A stretch of 64,000 nucleotides of DNA from JAEUMG01 sp963805405 (GCA_963805405.1 CAWDUC010000020.1:992001-1056000), one strand, 5' to 3'; positions 27,123 through 38,257 are shown, counted from the stretch's first letter. The notes: generated from the letters alone by a model not told the origin. Translations and numbers: made by a program.

Positions 27123-27536
27123 TCACTCGCCAAGGCGCGCAACGAAGCGCGTCTTGATGGGAAGCTTGGCTGCAGCAAGGGCTAATGACTTTTCGGCGAT
27201 CGCCCGGCTGACGCCGTCGACTTCGAACAGGATGCGGCCCGGTTTGACGCGCGCCGCCCAGTATTCGGTCGAGCCCTTGCCGGAGCCCATGCGGACTTCC
27301 GCCGGCTTCTTCGACACCGGAACATCCGGGAACACGCGGATCCAGATGCGGCCAGCGCGCTTCATACCACGCGCAAGCGCACGGCGGGCGGCCTCGATCT
27401 GACGCGCGGTGATGCGCTCCGGCTCCTGGGCCTTCAGGCCAAAGGCGCCGAAATCGAGCGTGTTGCAGCTCGTCGCCTTGCCGTGAATGCGACCCTTGTG
27501 GGCCTTGCGGAATTTGGTTCGCTTCGGTTGCAGCAT
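27123..27536 (-). CDS. rplP: 50S ribosomal protein L16
   Basis: 137 residues. Begins MLQPKRTKFRKAHKGRIHG; contains KAQEPERITARQIEAARRAL and the MGSGKGSTEYWAARVKPGRILFE segment near the A-site tRNA elbow. Conserved through the end ALAAAKLPIKTRFV. Confidence 0.97.
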   Translation of the reverse strand: MLQPKRTKFRKAHKGRIHGKATSCNTLDFGAFGLKAQEPERITARQIEAARRALARGMKRAGRIWIRVFPDVPVSKKPAEVRMGSGKGSTEYWAARVKPGRILFEVDGVSRAIAEKSLALAAAKLPIKTRFVARLGE

Positions 27537-27554
27537 GATCAGTTACCTTGGCTC

Positions 27555-28280
27555 TCAGGCGGTCGCCGCTTCGCGGTCATGACCGCGATCGCGACGCGGA
27601 CGGCCACCGTCCTGCGGCTCGCTCATTTTCTTATCTTGGGCCATCGGATCGTGTTCGAGGATCTCGCCCTTGAAAATCCAGACCTTCACTCCGTTGGTGC
27701 CGTATGCCGTCACCGCCGTCGCCGTGCCGTAATCGACATCGGCGCGCAGCGTATGCAGCGGAACGCGACCTTCGCGGTACCATTCGGTGCGCGCGATTTC
27801 CGCGCCACCGAGCCGGCCGGCGCAGGTGATCTTGATACCCTCGGCGCCCATGCGCTGGGCGGACTGCACGGCGCGCTTCATGGCACGACGGAAGGCCACG
27901 CGGCGCTCGAGCTGCTGGGCGATATTCTCAGCGACCAGGGTAGCATCAACCTCGGGCTTGCGCACCTCGACGATGTTGAGATGCACCTCGGACGAAGTCA
28001 TTTCGGAAATCTTTTTTCGCAGCTTCTCGATATCTGCGCCCTTCTTTCCGATCACGACTCCGGGGCGCGCCGAATAGATCGTGACGCGGCACTTCTTATG
28101 CGGCCGCTCGATGACGATCTTCGAAACACCGGCCTGCTTGAGCTGATCCTTGAGATACTTGCGGATCTTCATGTCCTCATGAAGCAGCTTGCCGTATTCG
28201 CGATGATTGGCGAACCAGCGCGAGTCCCAGGTGCGATTGATCCCGAGGCGCAGGCCGATCGGATTGACTTTCTGACCCAT
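27555..28280 (-). CDS. rpsC: 30S ribosomal protein S3
   Basis: 241 residues. MGQKVNPIGLRLGINRTWDSRWF at the start, the KH domain with VVIGKKGADIEKLRKKI, and the mRNA-entry helicase region through GRLGGAEIARTEWYREGRVPLHTLRADVDYG. A charged Arg/Asp-rich C-terminal tail follows, as in other alphaproteobacterial S3. The start shares one base with the rplV stop. Confidence 0.97.
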   Translation of the reverse strand: MGQKVNPIGLRLGINRTWDSRWFANHREYGKLLHEDMKIRKYLKDQLKQAGVSKIVIERPHKKCRVTIYSARPGVVIGKKGADIEKLRKKISEMTSSEVHLNIVEVRKPEVDATLVAENIAQQLERRVAFRRAMKRAVQSAQRMGAEGIKITCAGRLGGAEIARTEWYREGRVPLHTLRADVDYGTATAVTAYGTNGVKVWIFKGEILEHDPMAQDKKMSEPQDGGRPRRDRGHDREAATA

Positions 28281-28660
28281 CAGGCCGCCTCCTCGATTTC
28301 ACGCACGATGATCGTGAGTTCGCTAAAATGTTTCTCGATGCGCCCAACACGGCCACGCGCACGCGGCGTCCAGCGCTTCATCACCAGGTTCTTGCCGACA
28401 AAGGCCTCGGCGACGACGAGTTGATTAATGTCGAGATCGTGGTTGTTCTCGGCATTGGCAATCGCCGACTCGAGCGTCTTCTTGATCGTGCCAGCAATCC
28501 TGCGACGCGAGAAGGTCAGCTCGGCGAGAGCCTTGTCGACCTTCTTGCCGCGAATCGACGCTGCGACCTCATTGAGCTTGCGAGAACTCACACGGATCGA
28601 GCGGGTTATCGCTTTGGCTTCCTTATCGGAGAGCGAGCGTTTGCGTGCCTGTTTGCTCAT
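28280..28660 (-). CDS. rplV: 50S ribosomal protein L22
   Basis: 126 residues. The exit-tunnel beta-hairpin is visible as KRWTPRARGRVGRIEKHFSELTIIV, where macrolide-resistance mutations occur in other bacteria. The N-terminus continues through VSSRKLNEVAASIRGKKVDKALAEL. Confidence 0.96.
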   Translation of the reverse strand: MSKQARKRSLSDKEAKAITRSIRVSSRKLNEVAASIRGKKVDKALAELTFSRRRIAGTIKKTLESAIANAENNHDLDINQLVVAEAFVGKNLVMKRWTPRARGRVGRIEKHFSELTIIVREIEEAA

Positions 28661-28666
28661 GACGCC

Positions 28667-28948
28667 TTAATCCTTCGTCGCCTTCTTGTCCCCGGCCGAA
28701 TGGCTATGGAAGGTACGAGTCGGCGCGAACTCGCCGAGCTTATGCCCCACCATGTCCTCGGAGACCGTCACCGGAATGAACTTTGCGCCGTTGTGGACCT
28801 GGAATGTCAGGCCCACAAACTGCGGCAATATCGTCGAACGCCGGCTCCAGGTCTTGACCGCCGTATTGCGGCTTCCGGAGCGCGCGGTTTCCGCCTTCTT
28901 CAACAGATACCCGTCGACGAACGGGCCTTTCCACAGCGAACGTGCCAC
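28667..28948 (-). CDS. rpsS: 30S ribosomal protein S19
   Basis: 93 residues, MARSLWKGPFVDGYLLKKAE with the core TWSRRSTILPQFVGLTFQVHNG and GHKLGEFAPTRTFHSH. It forms the 30S head with S13. Confidence 0.97.
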   Translation of the reverse strand: MARSLWKGPFVDGYLLKKAETARSGSRNTAVKTWSRRSTILPQFVGLTFQVHNGAKFIPVTVSEDMVGHKLGEFAPTRTFHSHSAGDKKATKD

Positions 28949-28958
28949 GTGCTACCTC

Positions 28959-29789
28959 TTACTGCGACTTCTTGCGATCGTGGCGGCTGCGCACGATCAG
29001 CTTCTGGGTCGACTTGTTGTTGCGAGTCTTTTTGCCTTTGGTCGGCTTGCCCCAAGGCGTCGCCCAGTGCTTACCGCCATTGGTGCGGCCGCCGTTCGGA
29101 TGGTCGACCGGGTTGCGCGCGATGCCGCGCGATACAGGGCGAGCGCCCTTCCACCGAGTGCGACCGGCCTTGCCGACGACTTCGTTCACGTGATCGGGAT
29201 TGGAAACCGCACCCACCGATGCCATGCAATCGGAGCGCACCATACGGGTTTCGCCCGACTTCATCTTGAGCAGCGCATAGCCCTGATCGCGGCCGGCGAG
29301 CATCGCATAGGCGCCTGCGGCACGCGCAAGCGCACCACCGCTGCCGGGCTTCGTCTCGATATTGTGGACGATCGTGCCGACCGGCATCGAACCGAGCGGC
29401 ATGGCATTGCCAGGCTTCACGTCGACAGAACGGCCGGACATGACACTGTCGCCCACCGCCAGTCGCTGGGGCGCAAGGATGTAGGACAACTCGCCATCGG
29501 CGTATTTGATCAGCGCGATGTAACCAGTGCGGTTCGGGTCGTATTCGAGGCGCTCGACCGTCGCTGCAACATCGAACTTGCGGCGCTTGAAATCGATAAG
29601 ACGGTAGGCTGCCTTGTGGCCACCACCCTTGCGACGCGACGTGATGCGGCCGGTATTGGAGCGGCCGCCCGACTTGGTCAAGCCTTCGGTCAGCGCCTTG
29701 ACGGGCGCGCCCTTCCACAATTGCGCGCGGTCGACCATCACCACATGGCGCTGGCCTGCACTTGTCGGGTTAAATGTCTTGAGTGCCAT
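28959..29789 (-). CDS. rplB: 50S ribosomal protein L2
   Basis: 276 residues from ATG 29789 (MALKTFNPTSAGQRHVV). The conserved GGGHKAAYRLIDF, the NPDHVNEVVGKAGRTRW segment with its neighbouring histidines and the NPVDHPNGGRTNGGKHW peptidyl-transferase loop are intact. It is needed for subunit joining and peptide-bond formation. Confidence 0.97.
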   Translation of the reverse strand: MALKTFNPTSAGQRHVVMVDRAQLWKGAPVKALTEGLTKSGGRSNTGRITSRRKGGGHKAAYRLIDFKRRKFDVAATVERLEYDPNRTGYIALIKYADGELSYILAPQRLAVGDSVMSGRSVDVKPGNAMPLGSMPVGTIVHNIETKPGSGGALARAAGAYAMLAGRDQGYALLKMKSGETRMVRSDCMASVGAVSNPDHVNEVVGKAGRTRWKGARPVSRGIARNPVDHPNGGRTNGGKHWATPWGKPTKGKKTRNNKSTQKLIVRSRHDRKKSQ

Positions 29790-29808
29790 TATTCGCTCCA
29801 AACTCTTC

Positions 29809-30103
29809 TCAGAGGCCCGTTGTCACATCGAGCCGCTGACCCTCTTCGAGGGTCACGTATGCTTTCTTTACGTCGCTCAGGATCGTCGGAATTCCGCGGA
29901 ACCGACGCGGACTTGCCCTTGCGGATCAACGTATTCACGGCCTTGACCTTGACGCCGAAGAGGCCCTCAACCGCGGCCTTGATCTGCGGCTTGGTCGCGC
30001 GCGGTGCGACGTTGAAGACCACTTGGTTCTTCTCGGAAACCAACGTGCCCTTTTCGGTGATCGCCGGGCCGCGAATGATGTTGTAGAAACGCTCTTTGCT
30101 CAT
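29809..30103 (-). CDS. rplW: 50S ribosomal protein L23, one frameshift
   Basis: About 97 residues when corrected. MSKERFYNIIRGPAITEKGT to VNTLIRKGK reads in one frame; one extra base at about 29911 shifts it, and PRRFRGIPTILSDVKKAYVT continues to the TGA at 29809. L23 lies at the tunnel exit and anchors trigger factor and SRP. It is essential, so the shift is read as an error. The ATG overlaps the rplD stop (ATGA). Confidence 0.92.
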
Positions 30104-30729
30104 TTAAATCGCGCCTCCAGGGCTTCAACCGCCGCTTTGGTCAACACCAGCTTCTTGCGGCGCAGAATGTCGTAGACGTTGATGCCCTGGATGGGCAGCA
30201 CGTCGATATTGGGAATGTTACGCGCGGCGTTGGCGAAGCCCTGATTAACAGCGGCGCCGTCGATGATGAGCGCGTTCTCGATGCCCAACCCCGCGAAGGC
30301 GGCCTTGAGCGACTTGGTCTTGCCGTCCTTAATGTCAGCCTTGTCGAGGATCATCAGTTCGGCCGACTTGGCCTTCGACGACAGCGCATGGCGCAAGCCA
30401 AGGGCACGCACTTTTTTCGGCAACAACGTCTCATGGCTGCGCGAACGCGGACCAAATGCCTTGCCGCCGCCAACGAAGATGCCGGCGCTACGGGCACCGT
30501 GGCGGGCACCGCCGCCACCCTTCTGATTGCCAAGCTTCTTGCCGGTGCGATTAACTTCGCCACGGGTTTTCGCTTGATGCGTTCCGGCCTGGCGCTTGTT
30601 CAACTGCCACTGGACGACGCGATGCAGAATGTCGGCGCGCGGCTCGAGCCCGAAAATCTGAGGATCGAGGTCGAGCGAGCCTGCGCTGCCCGCGTCGATC
30701 GTGCGAATATCGGCTTTCATATCAGACAT
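30100..30729 (-). CDS. rplD: 50S ribosomal protein L4
   Basis: 209 residues. The long tunnel loop (TRGEVNRTGKKLGNQKGGGGARHGARSAGIFVGGGKAFGP) and the LPKKVRALGLRHALSSKAK segment define L4. The loop reads LGNQKGGGG where many L4 proteins have MYRQKGTGG; this looks like a lineage variant. The start follows AGGAGT. Confidence 0.96.
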   Translation of the reverse strand: MSDMKADIRTIDAGSAGSLDLDPQIFGLEPRADILHRVVQWQLNKRQAGTHQAKTRGEVNRTGKKLGNQKGGGGARHGARSAGIFVGGGKAFGPRSRSHETLLPKKVRALGLRHALSSKAKSAELMILDKADIKDGKTKSLKAAFAGLGIENALIIDGAAVNQGFANAARNIPNIDVLPIQGINVYDILRRKKLVLTKAAVEALEARFK

Positions 30730-30732
30730 CGC

Positions 30733-31437
30733 TTACTCCTTCGCCGCGGCTTCGCTGAGCGCCGGCGGCTTGAACGCACCCGGCTTCGGCGCCCCTTCGG
30801 GGAGCTTGCGCTTGACGGCGTCGCGAACCGAAACCCACGCGCCCTTGACGCCCGGAACCGAGCCGCGAACCATGATCAGGCCGCGATCGGTGTCGGTCTT
30901 GACGACGACGATATTCTGCGTGGTGACGCGTTCGGCACCGAGATGGCCCGGCATCTTCTTGTTCTTAAAGGTCTTGCCGGGATCCTGGCGGTTACCGGTC
31001 GAACCGATCGAACGGTGGCTGACGGAGACGCCGTGGGTGGCGCGCAAGCCGCAGAAGTTCCAGCGCTTCATGCCGCCCTGAAAGCCCTTGCCCATCGAGG
31101 TGCCGGTAACATCGACAAACTGACCGGGCACGAAATGATCAACGGTGATTTCCGCGCCGACCGGAATGGTCGAGTCCGGGCTGATGCGGAATTCCTGAAG
31201 CTTCTTCTTCGGCTCGACTTTGGCGACCGCGAAATGGCCGCGCTCGGCCTTGGTCAGACGCTTGATCTTGGGCGTGCCAACACCGACCTGCAGGGCAGTA
31301 TAGCCATGCTTCTCCTGGGTCTTGTGGGCAACCACCTGGCAATTATCCACCTTCAACACGGTGACCGGAACCTGCGCTCCGTCTTCCGTGTAGATGCGGG
31401 TCATTCCCAGTTTCAGTGCGATGACACCTGAACGCAT
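30733..31437 (-). CDS. rplC: 50S ribosomal protein L3
   Basis: 234 residues from ATG 31437, preceded by GAGGAG at 8 bases. MRSGVIALKLGMTRIYTEDG at the N-terminus and the peptidyl-transferase-proximal loop GTSMGKGFQGGMKRWNFCGLRATHGVSVSHRSIGSTGNRQDPGKTFKNKKMPGHLG are conserved. Confidence 0.97.
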   Translation of the reverse strand: MRSGVIALKLGMTRIYTEDGAQVPVTVLKVDNCQVVAHKTQEKHGYTALQVGVGTPKIKRLTKAERGHFAVAKVEPKKKLQEFRISPDSTIPVGAEITVDHFVPGQFVDVTGTSMGKGFQGGMKRWNFCGLRATHGVSVSHRSIGSTGNRQDPGKTFKNKKMPGHLGAERVTTQNIVVVKTDTDRGLIMVRGSVPGVKGAWVSVRDAVKRKLPEGAPKPGAFKPPALSEAAAKE

Positions 31438-31460
31438 CGCTTCACTCCTCAAAGAGCTCG

Positions 31461-31769
31461 TTAGAGCTTGATCTCAACATCAACACCAGCAGCCAAGTCG
31501 AGCTTCATCAGCGCATCGACTGTCTGCGGGTTCCAATCAACGATATCCAGCAACCGACGATGCGTGCGCATCTCGAACTGCTCGCGGCTTTTCTTGTCGA
31601 CATGTGGCGAGCGGTTAACGGTGAACTTTTCGATCCGCGTCGGAAGCGGAACGGGTCCACGTACCTGCGCGCCCGTACGTTTGGCCGTGTTCACAATCTC
31701 GCGCGTCGACGTATCGAGGATACGATGGTCGAACGCTTTGAGACGGATGCGGATATTGTTGGTTTGCAT
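31461..31769 (-). CDS. rpsJ: 30S ribosomal protein S10 (NusE)
   Basis: 102 residues, NIRIRLKAFDHRILDTSTREI to LMKLDLAAGVDVEIKL. It is a 30S head protein that also acts as NusE in antitermination with NusG. It lies 18 bases after tuf in a continuous str-S10 run. Confidence 0.97.
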   Translation of the reverse strand: MQTNNIRIRLKAFDHRILDTSTREIVNTAKRTGAQVRGPVPLPTRIEKFTVNRSPHVDKKSREQFEMRTHRRLLDIVDWNPQTVDALMKLDLAAGVDVEIKL

Positions 31770-31787
31770 CTTCTTTGCCTGGCCTGA

Positions 31788-32978
<1,191 letters not shown>

Positions 32979-33015
32979 CGGAATATCTCCGCTATTCGGC
33001 TAATTGGCTTCGGTT

Positions 33016-35099
33016 TTAGGCGTATTTCTTCTGAACTTCCTGCGCGACCGCGGTCGGCACTTGCGCATAGTGGTCGAACTGCATGGTGTAGCTGGCGCGA
33101 CCCTGGCTCATCGAGCGCAGGTTGTTGACGTAACCGAACATGTTGGCGAGCGGCACCATGCGCATTGATGACCTTCGCGTTGCCGCGGCTATCGGTGCCA
33201 ACGATCTGGCCACGCCGCGAGTTGAGGTCGCCGATGACCGTGCCGAGATATTCTTCCGGCGAGACCACTTCGACCTTCATGATCGGCTCGAGCAGGACCG
33301 CACCGGCCTTCTCGAGCGCCTCGCGGAAGGCCGCGCGGGCGGCGATTTCGAAGGCGATCGCCGAAGAGTTCGACCTCGTGGTAGGCGCCGTCAACCAGCG
33401 AAACCTTGACGTCGACCACCGGGAAGCCGGCGAGAACGCCAGCGCCCATGACCGAGTTAAGGCCCTTTTCGACGCCGGGGATGTATTCCTTGGGAACCGA
33501 ACCGCCGACCACCTTGGACTCGAATTCGTAGCCTGTGCCCTTCTCGTTCGGCTCGACGACGATCTTGATACGCGCGAACTGGCCCGAACCGCCGGTCTGC
33601 TTCTTGTGGGTGTAGTCGACTTAGTCGTCTGGCGGGTGATGGTCTCGCGATAGGCGACCTGCGGGGCGCCGACATTGACTTCAACCTTGTGGGTGCGCTT
33701 CAGGATGTCGACCTTGATGTCGAGATGAAGTTCGCCCATGCCCTTGATGATGGTCTGGCCGGACTCCGCGTCGGTCGAGACACGGAAAGACGGATCTTCG
33801 GCGGCGAGCTTGTGCAGCGCCACGCCCATCTTCTCCTGGTCGGCCTTGGTCTTGGGCTCGACCGCCATCTCGATGACCGGATCCGGAAACTCCATCTTCT
33901 CAAGAATGACGGGCTTGGCGGGATCGCACAGCGTATCGCCGGTGCGGGTATCCTTGAGGCCGACGAGCGCGACGATGTCGCCGGCATAAGCCTCGGCGAT
34001 TTCTTCGCGGTTATTGGCGTGCATGAGAACCATGCGGCCGACGCGCTCGGTCTTCTCGCGGGTCGAGTTCAGCAGGGACGACGCCCTTGCCGAGCTTGCC
34101 CGAATAGATGCGGCAGAAGGTCAGGATTCCGTACTGGTCATCCATGAATTTGAAGGCGAGCATCGCCAGCGGCTGCGTCGTCGCCTGCCGTGCGAACGGT
34201 CTCCTCGCCGGTCTTGACATCGATACCCTTGATGGACGGGGCGATCAAGCGGCGAAGGAAGATAATCGACGACGGCGTCGAGCAGCGGCTGAACGCCCTT
34301 GTTCTTGAAGGCCGAACCGCAAAGAACCGGGAAGAAGGCGCCGACGACAACCGCCTTGCGCAGGAGGCGTTTGATGGTGTCGTTGTCAGATTTCCTTGCC
34401 GTTCGAGATAATCCTCCATGGCTTGATCGTCGAGTTCGACGCAGGCCTCGATCATTTCCTGGCGGGCGGCGACGGCCTTATCCATGAGGTCGGCCGGGAT
34501 GTCCTCATCATGATACTTGGCGCCGAGGGACTCTGTCTTCCCAGATGACGGCCTTCATGCGGACGAGATCGATAAGGCCCTTGAAGTCTTGCTCGGCACC
34601 GATCGGAAGCTGAATTGGAATCGGGCTTCGCACCAAGACGGGTCTTGATGTCGGAGATACACTGATCGAAATCCGCGCCGATCTTGTCCATCTTGTTGCA
34701 GAAGACGATGCGCGGGACATTGTACTTGTCGCCCTGGCGCCAGACCGTTTCGGTTTGCGGCTCAACGCCCTGGTTCGAATCGAGCACGCATACCGCGCCG
34801 TCGAGCACGCGCAGCGAGCGCTCGACTTCGATGGTGAAGTCGACATGGCCGGGCGTGTCGATGATGTTGAGGCGCTTGCCGTTCCAGAAACAGGTCGTGG
34901 CGGCAGACGTGATCGTGATGCCGCGCTCCTGCTCCTGCTCCATGAAATCCATGGTCGCCGCGCCGTCATGCACTTCGCCGATCTTGTGGCTCTTGCCGGT
35001 ATAATAGAGCACGCGCTCGGTCGTCGTGGTCTTGCCGGCATCGATGTGAGCCATGATGCCGAAATTGCGGTAGTCTTCGAGGGCGTATTGGCGGGGCAT
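33016..35099 (-). CDS. fusA: Elongation factor G, about nine frameshifts
   Basis: Translocation GTPase of about 690 residues when reassembled. It starts MPRQYALEDYRNFGIMAHID with G1 AHIDAGKTTT, then DTPGHVDF and NKMDKIGAD. The frame breaks near 34628, 34534, 34388-34402, 34237, 34185, 34079, 33622 (a loss), 33371 and 33160, mostly by one added base. Each piece joins to its neighbour as canonical EF-G: LPIGAEQDFKGLIDLVRMKA, GAFFPVLCGSAFKNKGVQPL, YGILTFCRIYSGKLGKGV, VGGSVPKEYIPGVEKGLNSV, and the end SMSQGRASYTMQFDHYAQVP. The only other EF-G-like gene seen is a divergent paralogue, so the true gene is almost surely intact. Confidence 0.88.
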
Positions 35100-35123
35100 G
35101 ATCAGTTCCTCAGGGGCGCGCGA

Positions 35124-35594
35124 TTACCAGCGATAATGCGAGAAGGCGCGGTTCGCCTCCGCCATACGGTGGGTGTCTTCGCGCTTCTTGACCGCGGTTC
35201 CGCGATTGCTGGCGGCGTCGAGCAGTTCGCCCGACAGGCGGTCGACCATTGTGTTTTCGTTGCGGCCGCGCGCGGCCTGGATCATCCAGCGGATGGCGAG
35301 GGCCTGGCGCCGCTCGGTGCGGACTTCGACGGGGACCTGGTAGGTGGCACCGCCGACGCGGCGGGAGCGGACTTCGATGGCCGGAGCGACATTGTCCAGC
35401 GCCTGGTGGAAGACCTGCACCGGATCCTGCTTGGCCTTCGTCTGGATGCGGTCGAAGGCGCCGTAGACGATCGTCTCGGCGACCGACTTCTTGCCTTCGA
35501 ACATCAGGTTGTTCATGAACTTGGAAACGACGAGATCGCCGAACTTCGGATCCGGGTTGATTTCGCGTTTATCTGCGCGGTGACGACGTGACAT
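35124..35594 (-). CDS. rpsG: 30S ribosomal protein S7
   Basis: 156 residues. MSRRHRADKREINPDPKFGD to NRAFSHYRW, with the 16S-binding PAIEVRSRRVGGATYQVPVEV and RWMIQAARGRNENTM. It is the head-assembly primary binder. It lies 24 bases upstream of fusA. Confidence 0.97.
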   Translation of the reverse strand: MSRRHRADKREINPDPKFGDLVVSKFMNNLMFEGKKSVAETIVYGAFDRIQTKAKQDPVQVFHQALDNVAPAIEVRSRRVGGATYQVPVEVRTERRQALAIRWMIQAARGRNENTMVDRLSGELLDAASNRGTAVKKREDTHRMAEANRAFSHYRW

Positions 35595-35609
35595 TGGGAC
35601 TCTCCGCGA

Positions 35610-35981
35610 TTACTTCGGACGCTTCGCGCCGTATTTCGAACGGCGCTGACGACGCTTGACCACGCCTTGCGTGTCGAGCACGCCGCGAATGATGTGGTAG
35701 CGCACGCCCGGCAGGTCCTTGACGCGGCCGCCACGGATCATGACCACCGAGTGTTCCTGCAGGTTGTGCCCCTCGCCCGGGATATAGCTCGTGACCTCGA
35801 AGCCGTTGGTGAGACGGACGCGCGCCACCTTGCGCAACGCCGAATTCGGCTTCTTCGGGGTCGTGGTGTAGACGCGCGTGCAAACGCCGCGCTTCTGTGG
35901 GCAGGACTGCATCGCCGGCACCTTGTTCCGATAGGTCGGAGCGGTACGCGGCTTGCGGATCAATTGGTTGATCGTCGGCAT
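35610..35981 (-). CDS. rpsL: 30S ribosomal protein S12
   Basis: 123 residues from ATG 35981 (MPTINQLIRKPR). The decoding-centre loops carry Lys in TTTPKKPNSALRKVARVRL and in PGEGHNLQEHSVVMIRGGRVKDLPGVRYH, the sites of streptomycin resistance; both look wild-type here. It is first in the str operon, ~220 bases after the promoter at 36200-36228. Confidence 0.97.
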   Translation of the reverse strand: MPTINQLIRKPRTAPTYRNKVPAMQSCPQKRGVCTRVYTTTPKKPNSALRKVARVRLTNGFEVTSYIPGEGHNLQEHSVVMIRGGRVKDLPGVRYHIIRGVLDTQGVVKRRQRRSKYGAKRPK

Positions 35982-36199
35982 CTTTCGACCTGTCGCTACC
36001 TTCGCCAATACGTTTCGAGCATGCGCATACGAACAAAGCGCTGTCGCTTCCCGCTCAAGGAGGCGCAACGCTTCAAAACCAGAGGACCGCGTTGCCGGCA
36101 GGGCCGCGAGGTCTTGACCTTGAGTGTTCAATACTTTCGTTTTCCGCCAGCGTTTAAGTGCGCGAAGCACTTACTGCCTGCCGCCTGAAAACGGGCCGG

Positions 36200-36228
36200 A
36201 ACATATCCGCGACCCCTAGGGCCGTCAA
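36200..36228 (-). promoter_or_regulatory. Sigma70-type promoter of the str operon
   Basis: On the minus strand, TTGACG (36228-36223) and TATGTT (36205-36200) are separated by exactly 17 bases. The predicted start leaves a leader of roughly 210 bases before rpsL. The region 35982-36431 otherwise holds no gene. Confidence 0.72.
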
Positions 36229-36431
36229 CCCCTTAAAGAATGAAAAGTACGGGTCAAAAGACGGATTTCCGCAGTTCGACGTCACAATGCCGGGTTTTAT
36301 GCCGCAACGCAGCATTGAAAGGGCGGTGATTGCCACAATTCCTCCCCTTCCCGGCCACAGGTCCGCCCGGCACAAGCCGACTCTCCCGAATCGGGCGACA
36401 CCGACGGTCAATTGCGAGGGGAGACTTATCC

Positions 36432-36833
36432 ATGACTTTGCCGCTCAAGACCTGGTGGCACGAACTCAATACATGGGAGCCTGATGCGGCTCTTGCTTTT
36501 TATGGCCGGACACTCGGCTGGCAATTCGAACAATCCGAGCTTCCCGATGGCGGTGGCTATTGGATCGCACGGAAGGACGGACGGCCGGTCGGCGGCATCT
36601 TTGCGCTCACGGACCCCGACTATGCCGGAATTCCCTCCCACTGGATGACCTATATGGCGGTCAGCGACATATCGCGGGCTGAAATGGATGCTGCCAAGGC
36701 AGGGGGCGAGGTCATGCGCCCCAGCACGCACGTACCCGGGGTCGGCATGCTTTCCGTCGTTACCGATTCTGCCGGTGCGCTGATTGGGCTTTTCGAGCCC
36801 GAACACGGGCATTCGCTCGGCCGCACGCATTGA
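36432..36833 (+). CDS. VOC (glyoxalase/bleomycin-resistance fold) family protein
   Basis: 133 residues. Single VOC domain: TWWHELNTWEPDAALAFYGRTLGWQFE at the start (His at the metal-ligand position) and YMAVSDISRAEMDAAKAGGEV, ending LIGLFEPEHG with the second-half Glu. The start at 36432 follows AGGGGAG. Family members bind metals and diverse substrates; none can be assigned. It is first of three plus-strand genes set between the str and rpoBC blocks. Confidence 0.82.
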   Translation: MTLPLKTWWHELNTWEPDAALAFYGRTLGWQFEQSELPDGGGYWIARKDGRPVGGIFALTDPDYAGIPSHWMTYMAVSDISRAEMDAAKAGGEVMRPSTHVPGVGMLSVVTDSAGALIGLFEPEHGHSLGRTH

Positions 36834-36946
36834 ATTGCCGGGTCTCCGGCTGCGGGGCCTGGGACCCGATTATCTTTTCGGCTGGCCCAATACCCCTTGG
36901 CACAGCGTAGGTAGCCTGCCTCCAACGCTCGATCGTTGGAGGAACT

Positions 36947-38252
36947 ATGGAAAACGGCGCAACCGATTGGTCAACCGAAGGAATCGTTGCGCGGCGTGAG
37001 AAATACTACGCCGCCTCCCAGCGCGCCTTCATGCCCTATAAGACGCCGCTCATCTTCTCGCGGGGCGAACGGCAATATCTATGGGATGAAAAAGGAAAGC
37101 AGTATCTCGACCTCCTTGGCATGAATGTCTGTGTGTCTGTGGGACACGCGCATCCTGAGGTTACCAAGGCGGCGGAAGAGCAAATCCGCGCACTCCAACA
37201 CTGCACGACGATGTTCTATCATCCGGTTCCCGCGCATTTTGCCGAGGAACTGGCCGCCCGCATGCCGAAAGGACATGACTGGGTCGTTCACTTCACGAGC
37301 AGTGGTGCCGAGGCGATCGATTTGGCGCTGATCATGGCGCAGACCTTTACCGGCAATATCGACATGCTGGCGCTCCGCAACGCCTACCACGGCGCGACCT
37401 TCGGAGCACAGTCACTGACCGGAATTCAGCGGGTTCCGCCACAATGTCCCCCTGCTCGGCGGAATTCACCACATCGCCAATCCAGATCCCTATCGCGGCA
37501 TTTTCGGTGATGACACCGAGGCCTATCTTGCCGAGATCGACCGCACGATCCGCTACGCAACCTCCGGCAAGCTTGCGGGCTTCATCGTCGAGCCCATCCA
37601 AGGCTATGGTGGCATCATAGAACTGCCGGCAGGCTACCTGAAATCCGCCGTGCAGAAGGTTCGGGATCACGGCGGTATCTGCATCGTCGATGAAGTGCAA
37701 TCAGGCTTCGGCCGCACCGGCGACAATTTCTGGGGCTTCGAAGCGCATGGCGTCGTCCCGGAGATTGTCGTCATGGCCAAAGGCATCGGCAACGGCTTTC
37801 CATTGGGTGCCATCGTATCGAAGCGGGAGGTCGCGGAATCCCTCGCCAAGAAGTTCTTTTTCAACACGTATGGTGCAAATCCCGTCTCCTGCGCGGCCGG
37901 GCGGGCCGTCTTAAGAGTGATCGACCAGGAAGGCCTGCAGGCGAATTCACTCAAAGTCGGGAATCGTATGAGGGCGGTTCTCGAGCGTCTCCATCAAAAG
38001 CACGAGATCATTGGCGACGTCCGCGGCCATGGTCTCATGTTGGCGATCGAACTGGTCACGGATCGCAAGAGCAAGACTCCTGCGACGAAAGAGACTGCCG
38101 AGATCTTCGAGAAGACGCGCGAGTACGGGTTGGTGGTCAGCAAATCCGGAACCGATCGGAACATCCTGCGCATGGTGCCGCCCATGTGCATCCAGGAATC
38201 GGATGTGGACCGGATGGAGGAAGCTCTAGAACGCAGCCTTGCGGGCTATTAG
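36947..38252 (+). CDS. Class III aminotransferase (AGXT2-like), one frameshift
   Basis: About 434 residues when corrected; PLP enzyme of the acetylornithine/alanine-glyoxylate aminotransferase 2 group. N-terminal half: YLWDEKGKQYLDLLGMNVCV, HCTTMFYHPVPAHFAEEL, HFTSSGAEAIDLAL. One extra base at about 37433 shifts the frame, and FRHNVPLLGGIHHIANPDPY follows. The second half carries IVDEVQSGFGRTG (cofactor Asp) and the Schiff-base lysine in VVMAKGIGNGFPLGAI. The amino donor is unknown. It is 5 bases upstream of the TSUP permease, suggesting a shared metabolic role. Confidence 0.87.
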
Positions 38253-38257
38253 GCTTC

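Noticed and set aside
33016..35099. Programmed frameshifting in fusA and other genes
   Set aside because: There is no common slippery heptamer, stop codon or stimulatory structure at the breaks, and the same kind of break appears in unrelated genes. Sequence error is simpler.
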